Assembly (NCBI GenBank): GCA_019636735.1
Contig: JAHBWY010000009.1
Span: forward strand, 47,884-111,883
Source: Phycisphaeraceae bacterium
Lineage (GTDB): Bacteria > Planctomycetota > Phycisphaerae > Phycisphaerales > SM1A02
Reading direction: 5' to 3'
Length of the DNA: 64,000 nucleotides
A model generated the notes under the pieces. That model did not search any database and was not told the origin of the DNA. It saw only the letters and a program-made list of their open reading frames with translations. This document shows positions 34,771 through 43,378 of this stretch, piece by piece. The number at the start of each line of letters is the position of its first letter. Within the stretch, counting starts at the first letter, position 1. Both the position numbers and the translations under genes were made by a program.

Positions 34771-35742
34771 ATGAAAACGGCGAAGACAGTGGTGACGGGT
34801 ACAGTGCGGGCGATGGCGATCGCTACCATGCTGCTGGGCGGCGCGGCGGGGCTGGGTGTGTTCACGCCCACGGCGGCGATGGCGCAGGTCAAGAGCGTTG
34901 CGGACGTGAAGACGTTGCTCAAGCCGGATCTTCCGGCGAACGCGCTGGAAATCACCGCCGCGATGAAGTCCGCAAAGGTCGGTGAGACGATCACGGTGCG
35001 CGGCAACGTGGCAATGTCCAAGGACGCGTTCGTGGAGAACCGCTCGATGTTCACGCTGGTGGATGAGTCAACCCGCAAGGGCTGCTGCCCACCCTCGGAC
35101 ACACTCCCCGACACGGCGTGCGACATTCCAGCCGAAGGGCGGGCGACGGTGCAGATTGTGGATGCCGTAGGCAGGCCCCTACGCGCCGGGCTCAATGGCC
35201 AGCACGGGCTCAAGCAGGGCGCGGAGGTGTTCGTGACGGGCAAAGTCGAGACCGCCAATGGGAACGACGCGCTGGTGCTTACGGCGGTCTCAATGCATGT
35301 GCCCAAGGCTCCGCTGCCGAGCGGCTTCTTTGTCGAGAAGCTGCCGGAGACAGCCAAGGACGTGTCGGGGGCCCGCATGGCCGGGACTCTCAAGGTCGGT
35401 GACGAGGTCGTGCTCCGCGGGCGCGTCGGCGGCAGCAAGGAGCCGTTTGTCGCGGGCCGGGCCGTCTTCACGCTCATGGGACGCGGGCTTAAGGCCTGCA
35501 ACGAGAACCCCGACGACCAGTGCTCCAAGCCCTGGGACTACTGCTGCGAAACCAAAGAGGACATCCTCGCCAACTCCGTCACGGTGCAGGTGGTGGACGC
35601 CAAAGGCCAGATCCTCCGCACCGATATGAAGGGCCGCCGTGGAATGAAGGAGCTGTCCGAGATCGTGGTTGTCGGGACGGTGGTTTCGGCTGGCGGCGGG
35701 GGAGTTGTAGTCAACGCGACGACAGCATACACCGCGCAGTAA
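34771..35742 (+). CDS. Secreted protein with two Cys-rich OB-like repeats
   Basis: A 323-aa protein with a signal peptide (ending AAMAQ) and two copies of a domain of about 110 residues. Copy 1 runs from VGETITVRGNVAMSKDAFV to LVLTAVSMHV, copy 2 from VGDEVVLRGRVGGSKEPFV to VVVNATTAY. Each carries a Cys cluster at the same place (GCCPPSD...ACD; ACNENPDDQC...YCC). The strand pattern is OB-like. I do not recognise a named family. As the last gene of the island with AAGGAG, it is probably a periplasmic metal-binding or redox factor. Confidence 0.6.
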   Translation: MKTAKTVVTGTVRAMAIATMLLGGAAGLGVFTPTAAMAQVKSVADVKTLLKPDLPANALEITAAMKSAKVGETITVRGNVAMSKDAFVENRSMFTLVDESTRKGCCPPSDTLPDTACDIPAEGRATVQIVDAVGRPLRAGLNGQHGLKQGAEVFVTGKVETANGNDALVLTAVSMHVPKAPLPSGFFVEKLPETAKDVSGARMAGTLKVGDEVVLRGRVGGSKEPFVAGRAVFTLMGRGLKACNENPDDQCSKPWDYCCETKEDILANSVTVQVVDAKGQILRTDMKGRRGMKELSEIVVVGTVVSAGGGGVVVNATTAYTAQ

Positions 35743-35809
35743 GGTCGGAGCCGGTGCGAACACGCTGCGTCGCTCTTCCCGATAGGTTCCTACGCACGAG
35801 AGTCATTGA

Positions 35810-36650
35810 CTACGATGAAGCATCGCTCTCCAAGGCGTGCATGCGGGCGAGCAAGCAGCGCCTCTGGTGTAGTGTACCTATAGAGTGCTGGGCGCCTCGA
35901 CCCTCGATGTAGAGAGTGCCCGCGAAGTTGGCGGCGGTCTCAGCGGCGCCGAGCACCGCGAGCGTGTAGCGACGGAGCTGCGCGAAGAGAGGCAGCGCGG
36001 GCGTGATCTCAGGGATGCCGCGCGACTGACCAGGACGATCGACGCGATAGACATGCACCATCCCGGAGGAAGGCACGCGATCGAAGTCGATCGATGGGAT
36101 GCCGAACATCGCGCCCGGATGCGCGCGGAGCACGTGGAAGAACGTCGGATTGCCGAACTCATCGAACTCGATGCCGTCGACAGCAGAGTCCTTCGAGAGC
36201 GCCCAGAGGCGCATCGAGGGGGTCGTCACCTGATCGGCCTCGATCAACCGCAGGTCGAGCATGACCTCGCTCTGGATCTCGGGATTCGTGGTCAGGAGTG
36301 CAAACGCTTCGCCATCGACCGCCTTCGCCATCCGCATCGTGCGGAGCTTGCCTGCAAGGTCGATCGCCTTCGCCCACTGCATGAACGCCGCTTCGATCGC
36401 GGTGTTCGCGGCCGGGTTGTCGGTGAGGAGTTGAAGACGCGGGCCGGTGCCGACGCAGTCGTTCGCGAGCGTCGAGACGATGCCCTTGGCGTAGCTGTTG
36501 TTCGCGGCCTCGTAGCGAGCACGAGCGCGCAGGATGCGCCGCACTTCTGGAGTCGCAGCGGCATCGGCGGAGAGATGATCGGCCTCGGACCAGTGACGGC
36601 GGTTCTCGTCGGTCGTCTTCGCGGCGTCGAATCCGGCGCGAAGGATCACC
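35810..36650 (-). pseudogene. Phage portal gene, middle part; 3' end lost
   Basis: This frame is a lambda-type portal protein (TTDENRRHWSEADHL, AKGIVSTLANDCVGTGPRLQ, DGEAFALL, VHVYRVDRPGQSRGIPEI, AAETAANFAGTLYIEG). After TLYIEG the sequence becomes unrelated, ending at a stop at 35810. Roughly the last 200 residues of a normal portal of about 500 aa are missing. The 5' part lies across the IS66 element at 39126-39222; removing the IS and one 8-bp duplication restores the frame (RHRVI-LRAGFDAA). Confidence 0.85.
36643..36650. repeat. Target-site duplication GGATCACC, left copy
   Basis: An 8-bp direct repeat flanking the IS66 element, the length expected for this family. The other copy is at 39126-39133. 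Confidence 0.9.
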
Positions 36651-36713
36651 GTAAGCGTCCAAGAATCGACGGGTTGACCGCGATCTCGGGGAGGCTCAAC
36701 GGAGTTCAACAGC

Positions 36714-38315
36714 TCAGCGCGCGAGCGGTAGTCTTGCGGCGGGATGGGATTCGAGCCAGGCGGCCGGGAGCAACGCGCGGAGCTCGTGCTCGCGTTGTTG
36801 GTCCGACGCCGGCTGATCGCGGAGCTGTGCAAGTCGTGCGAGCGCATCGGTGAGCCACGCCCACGGCTCGACTTCGGCGATGCGTGCGGACGCGATCAGC
36901 GTGAACCACTTTGCGGCACGCTCGCCACCGAAGGCGCTGCCGGCGAAGAGCCAGTTCTTGCGGCCGATCGCCACGCACCGAAGCGAACGCTCGCAGTCGT
37001 TGTTGTCGATCTCGAGCACACCGTCATCGAGATAGCGCGCAAATGCGTTGCGGCGTGAGAGCACATACTCGATGGCCGCGCGGACGGGGCTCTTCGGCAG
37101 ATACTCGTCGCGCTTCGATTCGAGAAAGGCGAAGAGATCTTCGAGCACCTGTTTCGACTTCTCGCGGCGCAGCGCGGCGCGCTGGTCGGGAGTGAGCGCC
37201 CGATCGGGCTGGTCTTCGGAGCGGGCCTCCTTCTCGACGGCGTATAGCCCGGCGATTCGATTGAGCACATCGAGGCAGAAGCCGGGGGCGAGATCGCGAC
37301 TCTCGTGAAACTTCCGCCGCGCATGCGCCCAGCAGGCGACTTCGATCAGCGGGCCGTCCGGCGCATGCAAGGGCGCATAGCCGGCAAACGCATCGGATTG
37401 CAGGAAGCCCTTGAAGTCCTTGAGCCATTGCTGCGGCCACTTGCCCTCACGCGAAGACGAGTACTCGAAGACCGCGTGGCGATGCTCGCGATCGCCGAGG
37501 TAGACCCACAGGCGTCCCTCCTTCGCTCGACCCGGAAGAAGGCCGAGTGTGGGGATCGGCGTGTCGTCGGTCTGGATCACTCTCGACTGGAGCACTTCGC
37601 TTCGCATGAGCTCGACGAGCGGCGTGATGAGGTCGGCGCCCTCGGCAAGCCAGTTGCAGAGGGTCGAGCGCGAGAGGTCGAGTCCGCTTCGCGCGAGCAT
37701 GCCTTCCTGGCGATACAGCGGCGCGTGGTCGCAGAACTTGCTGACCGCGACCAAGGAGAGCAGACTCGCACCGGCATAGCTCTTGCCGAGCGGAAGCGCG
37801 GGCGCTGGCGCCTTGACCACCTGCCCTCGGCACGAAGGACAGGCGTAGACCGGTCGCACATGACGGATGACCTTCACCTGCGCAGGCACGATCTCGACGA
37901 TCTCTCGCTCTGAGCGTGCGATCTCGACACGAGGCTCGTGGCAGCATGGGCAGACACGCTCCTCCGCGGAGAGATCATGGCGAACCTCTTCGCGCGGGAG
38001 ATGATCGGGAAGCGGCTTGCGGCCACTTCTGGATCGCGGATGCGCCGGAACGAGGATCGTCTCCTCCGCGGTGCTCGACTGGGCGCTGCGGATCTCCTCA
38101 TGGAAGAGCGCGAGTTGCTTCGCGTCGAGCTTCTCGATGCGCGGTCCGAACCGCGCGGCGAGCTGGAGCCTCAGCTTGTGCAGGGTGAGCGCGAGCTCGC
38201 TCTCTGCCTTGACCGCGCGGTCAAGCGCAGCGTCGCGCTCGGCGATGATGCGCATCGCCACATCGCGAAGCGTCTGCTCGTCGGTCAATGCCTCGATCTG
38301 CGCCGTCGTCACCAT
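36714..38315 (-). CDS. tnpC: IS66 transposase TnpC
   Basis: The 533-aa transposase has an N-terminal coiled-coil region, a zinc-binding segment (CPCCHEPRVE; ACPSCRG), and the DDE domain of IS66 (IQTDDTPIPTL, KGFLQSDAFAGYAPL, WAHARRKFHE, DNNDCERSLRCVAIGRKNWLFAGS). Length is typical for the family. It follows tnpB by 15 bp. Confidence 0.93.
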   Translation of the reverse strand: MVTTAQIEALTDEQTLRDVAMRIIAERDAALDRAVKAESELALTLHKLRLQLAARFGPRIEKLDAKQLALFHEEIRSAQSSTAEETILVPAHPRSRSGRKPLPDHLPREEVRHDLSAEERVCPCCHEPRVEIARSEREIVEIVPAQVKVIRHVRPVYACPSCRGQVVKAPAPALPLGKSYAGASLLSLVAVSKFCDHAPLYRQEGMLARSGLDLSRSTLCNWLAEGADLITPLVELMRSEVLQSRVIQTDDTPIPTLGLLPGRAKEGRLWVYLGDREHRHAVFEYSSSREGKWPQQWLKDFKGFLQSDAFAGYAPLHAPDGPLIEVACWAHARRKFHESRDLAPGFCLDVLNRIAGLYAVEKEARSEDQPDRALTPDQRAALRREKSKQVLEDLFAFLESKRDEYLPKSPVRAAIEYVLSRRNAFARYLDDGVLEIDNNDCERSLRCVAIGRKNWLFAGSAFGGERAAKWFTLIASARIAEVEPWAWLTDALARLAQLRDQPASDQQREHELRALLPAAWLESHPAARLPLAR

Positions 38316-38330
38316 CGATGCGGCAGCATG

Positions 38331-38714
38331 TCACGGACTCGAGCTCGCGCCACTGAATCTTCGCGAGAATCTGAGATCTTTTCGATCGAGTCCCTCAAGC
38401 AGCATCGCGAGCTCGCGGCGCGGCAGCTCGATCCGTGCGCCGTCACGCGATTCGTCGCGCTGCGCGCGCAGATCCGCCGGCACGCGGAAGGTGCCGCGCT
38501 CGAGGCGCTTGCACCAGATGACGAACCCGTCGCGGTCCCACCAGAGGATCTTGAGGCGATCGGCGCGCTTCGAGGCGAAGAGGAAGAGGTGCCCCGAGAG
38601 CGGATCGTCGCCGAAGCGCTCGCGAACGATTCCCGCGAGCGAGTCGAATCCCTTGCGCATGTCGGTCGGCTCGACGCAGAGGTACACGCGGACCGAGGCG
38701 GGAAGGAGCAGCAT
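38331..38714 (-). CDS. tnpB: IS66 accessory protein TnpB
   Basis: The 127-aa protein matches IS66 Orf2/TnpB: VRVYLCVEPTDMRKGFDSLA, LFLFASKRADRLKILWWDRDG and WCKRLERGTF are the family hallmarks. It is required with TnpC for transposition in this family. Confidence 0.93.
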   Translation of the reverse strand: MLLLPASVRVYLCVEPTDMRKGFDSLAGIVRERFGDDPLSGHLFLFASKRADRLKILWWDRDGFVIWCKRLERGTFRVPADLRAQRDESRDGARIELPRRELAMLLEGLDRKDLRFSRRFSGASSSP

Positions 38715-38723
38715 GCGTCGCGC

Positions 38724-39056
38724 TCAGTGTGCGAGCGCTTCAATCGCGCGACGAAGCGTCGCAGGATCGAATCCACAACGAAGATGGATGCGCAGCGTCG
38801 CGCCGTACACGAGCTCGACACCGGACTCTGCTCCGTCCCGAGGGAGATCGGTCTCCGCGCGTGCCGAGACTGGCGTCACGACCTCGACGAACGCTGGAGA
38901 TCGCCTGCTGTCGGCCGCGCCGAGCTCACGCTTCCACTTGTAGAGCGACGCATGGCTCACGCCGCAGACACGCGCGAAGTCGTGCGAACTCAGACCGCTC
39001 CGCTTCCAATCCCGAAGGATGCGCCGCCGCTCCGCATCAGTCGATCGTCCACGCAT
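38724..39056 (-). CDS. tnpA: IS66 accessory protein TnpA
   Basis: A 110-aa protein with the HTH of IS66 Orf1 (WKRSGLSSHDFARVCGVSHA, then LYKWKRELG) and a C-terminal dimer-like region (LRIHLRCGFDPATLRRAIEAL). First gene of the IS, 9 bp before tnpB. Confidence 0.9.
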   Translation of the reverse strand: MRGRSTDAERRRILRDWKRSGLSSHDFARVCGVSHASLYKWKRELGAADSRRSPAFVEVVTPVSARAETDLPRDGAESGVELVYGATLRIHLRCGFDPATLRRAIEALAH

Positions 39057-39125
39057 CAGCGAATGATCGCGTCACGAGACCTCTTGAACAGGCTCCAAAT
39101 CGGACGCCGAAACTCGAACGGTTAC

Positions 39126-39133
39126 GGATCACC
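39126..39133. repeat. Target-site duplication GGATCACC, right copy
   Basis: Direct repeat of 36643-36650 at the other end of the IS66 element, inside the portal codons for His-Arg-Val-Ile. Confidence 0.9.
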
Positions 39134-39222
39134 CGGTGACGGCCAGACACTCCGGGGGCAGTTCGCGGCTTCTCGCCAGCGGCTCCCGCAAGCTTCCCCA
39201 GCATGGTCAGGAAGAAGCCCAT
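39126..39222 (-). pseudogene. Phage portal gene, 5' part
   Basis: ATG at 39222 overlaps the stop of the gpW-like gene (TGATG). It encodes MGFFLTMLGKLAGAAGEKPR and continues to HRVI, where the IS66 element interrupts it. The frame continues in 36650-35810. Confidence 0.8.
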
Positions 39223-39431
39223 CAGCCGGCCGCTCCTGGCGGGACCAGCTTCGTGAAGCGCAGCGCCTTGCGTGGGTTCGTCGCAGCTTCCTTCGACGCG
39301 AGATACCGATCGGCATCGATCAGCTCGCCAAGCGGCTGCTGATCGACCGAGCCAGTCTCGTTCGAGGCGCGCGCCGGCCCAGCGGCTGCGTCACGGATCT
39401 TCTGTTCGAGGTTGGCGTCAGGCAGGGGCAT
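39222..39431 (-). CDS. gpW-like head-tail joining protein
   Basis: A 69-aa protein between the terminase block and the portal gene, the place of lambda gpW. The C-terminal half (LIDADRYLASKEAATNPRKA, then LRFTKLVPPGAAG) is the recognisable part. Lambda gpW is a 68-aa protein that closes filled heads. It starts 15 nt downstream of the E2 promoter-like motif and has little Shine-Dalgarno, so a short or leaderless transcript is possible. Confidence 0.6.
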   Translation of the reverse strand: MPLPDANLEQKIRDAAAGPARASNETGSVDQQPLGELIDADRYLASKEAATNPRKALRFTKLVPPGAAG

Positions 39432-39446
39432 CGTGGAGTCCGATGC

Positions 39447-39479
39447 CCTCTACATCTGCAGCAGCAGGGGAGCTGTCGC
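39447..39479 (-). promoter_or_regulatory. E2 promoter-like motif, copy 1 (gpW-portal)
   Basis: Minus strand: GCGAC at 39479-39475, 14 variable bases, TGCAGATGTAGAGG at 39460-39447. The same bipartite word with the same spacing occurs at 53576-53544 and 58951-58919, always just upstream of a leftward E2 operon. Inferred -35/-10 of the E2 sigma factor. Confidence 0.6.
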
Positions 39480-39580
39480 ATGTGTGCCTCGACTTGTTCC
39501 AGATCGTTACACCGGTAGACCGTTTGGCCTGAGATTGGACATGAAGAGCAAGTGAAGCCCTACATCCCCAAGCCCGACAA

Positions 39581-40381
39581 TCACCGCCGCTGTCCTGGGA
39601 AAAGTGCGCGCAGCACTGCGTCGAGGTTGCGCATGCAATTCCTCCAACCGCCGCAGTGCCTCGGCTCAAGGGCGATCGTGATCCCCACAACGGTTGGCCA
39701 GAGATGTGCCATCAGCGGCCTGTGTCGACTGAGGGTGTGCTTCACGGCACGGTCGGAGAGTCTGATCTGATGATTGAGTACCTCAGACTTGTGATCCCGC
39801 GTGAAGTAATCAAGATCGATGTCCAGGATGGTGTTCGAGCAGGACCCGTTCTGCGACAAGCACCTGATCAGAGTGTTCGGGCTGCGGTGATACCGAACAG
39901 TGTGTCGGCCACCACGGCGCCCGCGGATGACTTGGACTCGTTCGGATTCCCGTTGATCGTGAGACCAGCCCTGTCGGACAACCGCATGCACATTGCCGAT
40001 CGCGCCAAGGTGCGCGGCCGGTGCCACATGGCCGTCATTCAGCAGTCTCAGCCCTGCCCAACAGAACATGGCGATCTCGTTGCGATCTGAGACATCGAGG
40101 CGCTCGAGGGTTCTCGGGTCGTAGTCGCACTCTCCACCGACATCATCGTGAAAGTCGAGCGTTACCAAGTCTGGCCTAGCTCCACTCTCAGCAAGCGGCA
40201 GTCCCCACTGCAACCAGTAGTGGAATGCAAAGCGATGCTCGTGAACCAAGGCGACCGAAATGGCATGACCAGGGAGCAGAGGATGCTCAAACTCAAGGAC
40301 TTCGCAACCCGGAGGCTCGAGTTGGGCGTGAAGGGCACCGAGGACTCTAGTGAGCAAGCGCGCGTTCATGACATGCGGCAT
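39581..40381 (-). CDS. UPF0489-family protein (arginase/deacetylase-like fold)
   Basis: A 266-aa protein with HEHRFAFHYWLQWG, PDLVTLDFHDDVGGE, NEIAMFCWAGLRLLNDGH and ILDIDLDYFTRD, the Asp/His pattern of UPF0489. The DFHDD and DIDLDYF pairs are the likely metal ligands of an arginase-like fold. No function is established. It sits between the small zinc-ribbon gene and the gpW promoter, an unusual cargo position in a phage late region. Confidence 0.65.
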   Translation of the reverse strand: MPHVMNARLLTRVLGALHAQLEPPGCEVLEFEHPLLPGHAISVALVHEHRFAFHYWLQWGLPLAESGARPDLVTLDFHDDVGGECDYDPRTLERLDVSDRNEIAMFCWAGLRLLNDGHVAPAAHLGAIGNVHAVVRQGWSHDQRESERVQVIRGRRGGRHTVRYHRSPNTLIRCLSQNGSCSNTILDIDLDYFTRDHKSEVLNHQIRLSDRAVKHTLSRHRPLMAHLWPTVVGITIALEPRHCGGWRNCMRNLDAVLRALFPGQRR

Positions 40382-40483
40382 CGCCCTACGGATTCCATAT
40401 GCGTCGCACCGACACGGGGCTCGACGCCGACGTTCACCGCGACCTCGGCTGCCGCTGAGCGCTAGTTCTAGCTGAATGCTCAG

Positions 40484-40666
40484 CTACGCGACAACCGATT
40501 CTGCGGTCGTCAGTCGTCGCCCGCAGAGTCGGCACTCTCGCCTACGCCTCAGTCGCCCCCCCAACGACGGCCGCGTGTAGATGACCCGCCAGTGCCCGCA
40601 CCCGCACTTCGGGCAGCGGATGCCGCGGTCTTCCTTCGTCTGATGCTTCGCTTCGCGACTGTTCAT
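40484..40666 (-). CDS. Minimal NrdR-like zinc-ribbon protein
   Basis: A 60-aa protein whose ATG overlaps the terminase TGA (ATGA) with GGAGGG upstream. It contains CPKCGCGHWRVIYTR and RRRRECRLCGRRLTTAESV, closely following the zinc ribbon of NrdR (CPxCG...RRRRECxxCGxRFTT). The ATP-cone of NrdR is absent, so it is only the DNA-binding half. A late-gene transcription factor is possible. Confidence 0.65.
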   Translation of the reverse strand: MNSREAKHQTKEDRGIRCPKCGCGHWRVIYTRPSLGGRLRRRRECRLCGRRLTTAESVVA

Positions 40667-42957
40667 CGATCCCTCCGGAGCGCGGAGAGCTTCAGGCGCG
40701 GGCGCTTCGCTGGCATCGACGCGCCAGTGCCAAAGAGCACAGCGCCCTCCATCGATGCTGCGACAGCGGCGCCGACCGCGCAGTCGAACCAGTGGTTGTC
40801 GAGACCGTCGACCCGCATCTTCCACTCGTCAACCGTGCGACCGCGCCCTTCCGTGCGCACGCGGTACTCGGAGAGCATGTGGTCGGCCAGGTGCCGGTGC
40901 GCCGCGGGCGTCCTGCCGAAGAGCGACACACTTCCGGGATCACCCATCGGCACCGCAAGGCGCGCGTGAATGAAGCTCTTCCAGTAGTTCGTGTCGAACA
41001 CGACATGCCGCACGGCGCGACGTCCCGTGATCGTCGGCACACGCCAGTTGAGTCCGACTCGATCACCGCGCTTCCTGCGGTACTCGCTGAACGGAATGCT
41101 GGACGCGCCGACATAGCGGCCGTGACTCGGCATGACGATCCCGGCGTGCGGCGATTGGCGGCAGAACTGGTAGACGACATCCGTCGACGCGCCCCAGTTC
41201 GCGTCGATCAGGCAGCGGTCGATGCGGACCATCGCGCCATCGTCCCGCCGCCACTCGCGGCCGACCGTCGACTCGATCAGACGCTCGAGGCCGGCATACA
41301 CCGCACCTTCGAGCCCGGCGCGCGGGGCCATGTCGCCAAGAGTGAATCGCAGGTCGCGGAGAGTGAAGTGGCCGCCCGCGGCCTTCTGGTCCGGCTCAGT
41401 GCCGTAGTCGATCAGGTATCCGGTGAAGTCGTCCTCCCATGCGGCAACCATCCAGAAGAGCGCCTTGCCCTGGACATCGACGAACATCGTGAGCCGCGTG
41501 CATCCGATCGGGACCTCTCGGCGCGCATGGCCGTTCGTCTTCGCGGCGATCTCGTCCGCAGTGAGCAGGTCGTCGTCGATCGCGTTCGTCTCAGGCAGTG
41601 GTTCGTTCTGGTACTCGGCCCAGAACGCGGCCTCGCCCTGGAGGCGGAGGTTCATCGCGTGCTGGATGGCTGAGGCTTCGTCGTGATTGAAGCGCTCGGG
41701 CCATGCGATCACGGCGCCGTCGTCCATCGCGAGCTGGTTCTCGCGATAGAACGCGGTCGCACCGGCGATGCCAGCGTCAGCGCGAAGTCCGGCAGCACGC
41801 AGCTCCGCGTAGCGCGACCACATCGCGTCGTTCGTCGGGAACGAATACACCATCTTCGTGCGCTCACCTTGCCAGGCCGGGTGCTTGTCGCGATCGAGCA
41901 GGCGGTCGGCCAGATCGTCAGGGCGCACGACCGTGAGCGTCATGAGTCCCGCGATCTTCTTGCCTGGGCCAGCGAGTCCAAGAATCGCGCCTGAGAGGAT
42001 GCGCTCGCGCGTCTCGCACTGCGATGGGGAGCGGGCGCTCTCGTCTGTCTGCGGGTCGTCGATCAGAACAAGCGACGGACGCACGGCGCCGCCGTCAGGC
42101 CGCTTGTACTTCATGCCACGGACTCGGCCCGTGATTCCGGCGACGCGAATGATCCCACCCGCGGCACTCGAGCCCTCGATCGTCGGTAGCACGAGCTCGC
42201 GTGCGGTCCAGCCGATGTGTGTCTGCTTTCCCTGGAAGAGCTGGCCCGTAGCGCGCTGGTGAATCCCCTCGAGCTTCCTGATCGGATAGCAGACCTCGGG
42301 GAAGTCGGCGAGCAGGAGATCGCTGTTCTCAAGCTCAGCCTTGATCGAATCGAGCATGTTCGCGGCGTGGTCCTCGTCGCTACCGACGAGCGCCACGAAC
42401 CCGCGGTGTCCGTACAGGAGCGCCCAGAGACACGCCGTCTCGCACAGCGATGTCTTGCCGGAGCCGCGAGGCATCGCCATCGCGAAGAGGCCACCATCGA
42501 GCACCGCCGTCTCGATCTTCGAGATCACCTTCAAATGATCCGGCGACCACTTGAGGTGGAATGTCTGCGGCAGGTATCGCTCGCAGAAGCCTCTGAAGTT
42601 GCGCTCGCACTCGCTTCGCCGCACCGAGTCCTGCACTGCGGGCAGTTCACCGACGTCGCGCCCCGAGATTGACTCAAGCGATGCGCGAAGCCGCATCCGA
42701 TCGCGATGCGCTTCATACCCCGGCGCGGAAGTTGAATTGATGTCACCTGCTGCCGGGGGGGCGTGGCGCTGATCGAAGAGCCAGGCGAGGTAGCGCAGCA
42801 GATTGATCCGCTGCGGATCGCCGTCGGCTGCGATGCGAAGCCCGGCACGCGTTCGATGCCGGTGGAACGGGCGCTCATTGAGACACTCGCCGAGCGGCGT
42901 CGAGTTCAGCAGTCGGCAAAGCTCGCCAGAGCGCAGGCGTTGGACATCAGTGGCCAC
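40663..42957 (-). CDS. Phage terminase large subunit
   Basis: The 764-aa packaging motor has Walker A MPRGSGKTS, Walker B SLVLIDDPQT and a C-terminal nuclease-type start (LTMFVDVQGKALFWMVAAW) with later Asp residues (CLIDANWGAS; DGLDNHWFDC). This is the GpA/phage-terminase ATPase-nuclease layout. GTG at 42957 is chosen because GGAGG lies 7 nt upstream; the frame is open further but Arg-rich. It overlaps the preceding small gene by 11 bp. Confidence 0.88.
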   Translation of the reverse strand: MATDVQRLRSGELCRLLNSTPLGECLNERPFHRHRTRAGLRIAADGDPQRINLLRYLAWLFDQRHAPPAAGDINSTSAPGYEAHRDRMRLRASLESISGRDVGELPAVQDSVRRSECERNFRGFCERYLPQTFHLKWSPDHLKVISKIETAVLDGGLFAMAMPRGSGKTSLCETACLWALLYGHRGFVALVGSDEDHAANMLDSIKAELENSDLLLADFPEVCYPIRKLEGIHQRATGQLFQGKQTHIGWTARELVLPTIEGSSAAGGIIRVAGITGRVRGMKYKRPDGGAVRPSLVLIDDPQTDESARSPSQCETRERILSGAILGLAGPGKKIAGLMTLTVVRPDDLADRLLDRDKHPAWQGERTKMVYSFPTNDAMWSRYAELRAAGLRADAGIAGATAFYRENQLAMDDGAVIAWPERFNHDEASAIQHAMNLRLQGEAAFWAEYQNEPLPETNAIDDDLLTADEIAAKTNGHARREVPIGCTRLTMFVDVQGKALFWMVAAWEDDFTGYLIDYGTEPDQKAAGGHFTLRDLRFTLGDMAPRAGLEGAVYAGLERLIESTVGREWRRDDGAMVRIDRCLIDANWGASTDVVYQFCRQSPHAGIVMPSHGRYVGASSIPFSEYRRKRGDRVGLNWRVPTITGRRAVRHVVFDTNYWKSFIHARLAVPMGDPGSVSLFGRTPAAHRHLADHMLSEYRVRTEGRGRTVDEWKMRVDGLDNHWFDCAVGAAVAASMEGAVLFGTGASMPAKRPRLKLSALRRDR

Positions 42958-43165
42958 GAAGCGCCTCCGATGCCATGACCTGGCGCACGAGCCACGCGCC
43001 GTAGTGCACCAGGTTGATCGTGCCGTCTGGATTCGTCGGCGCACCAGCGTCGATGTCCGCACGCACGCGCTCGGCGCTCATCTGGCGCGAGCCGGACGCG
43101 CGCAGAAGCCGCACGAGGTCGTCGATGTCAAGCGATGCAGGGCTCCTTCGCCTTTGGTCACTCAT
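42947..43165 (-). CDS. Small protein before terminase, possible small terminase subunit
   Basis: A 72-aa protein (ATG at 43165) beginning MSDQRRRSPASLDIDDLVRL with a helix MSAERVRADIDAGAP and NLVHYGAWLVRQVMA. Its place and coupling to the large terminase suggest a DNA-recognition subunit; sequence alone does not prove it. Confidence 0.5.
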   Translation of the reverse strand: MSDQRRRSPASLDIDDLVRLLRASGSRQMSAERVRADIDAGAPTNPDGTINLVHYGAWLVRQVMASEALRGH

Positions 43166-43378
43166 GCCCGGAATCCATGCGACACCTCGGACCATTGCCG
43201 CAGATGTAGCGCCTTGTGGCGGCCATGTCGCGCGACATGGGCGGTTCCGGCCGGAATGTGGCCGCAGTCGCCTTGATGGATCGCGCGGGTCATGCCCTTG
43301 TGTCGCTCACGCGAACGCGATCGTCGGACGCCCCGGATGCCCGGCAGCGAACGCAAACCACGAACGCAGGAGAACGCA

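Larger units (their letters stand above)
36651..39125 (-). mobile_element. IS66-family insertion sequence inside the portal gene
   Basis: The element is 2475 bp. Its left end starts GTAAGCGTCC and its right end, read inwards, GTAACCGTTC, forming imperfect terminal inverted repeats (16 of 23 positions). It is flanked by the 8-bp duplication GGATCACC. It carries tnpA, tnpB and tnpC in the usual order on the minus strand, all with open frames, so it may still be active. The intact duplication points to a recent insertion. Confidence 0.93.
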
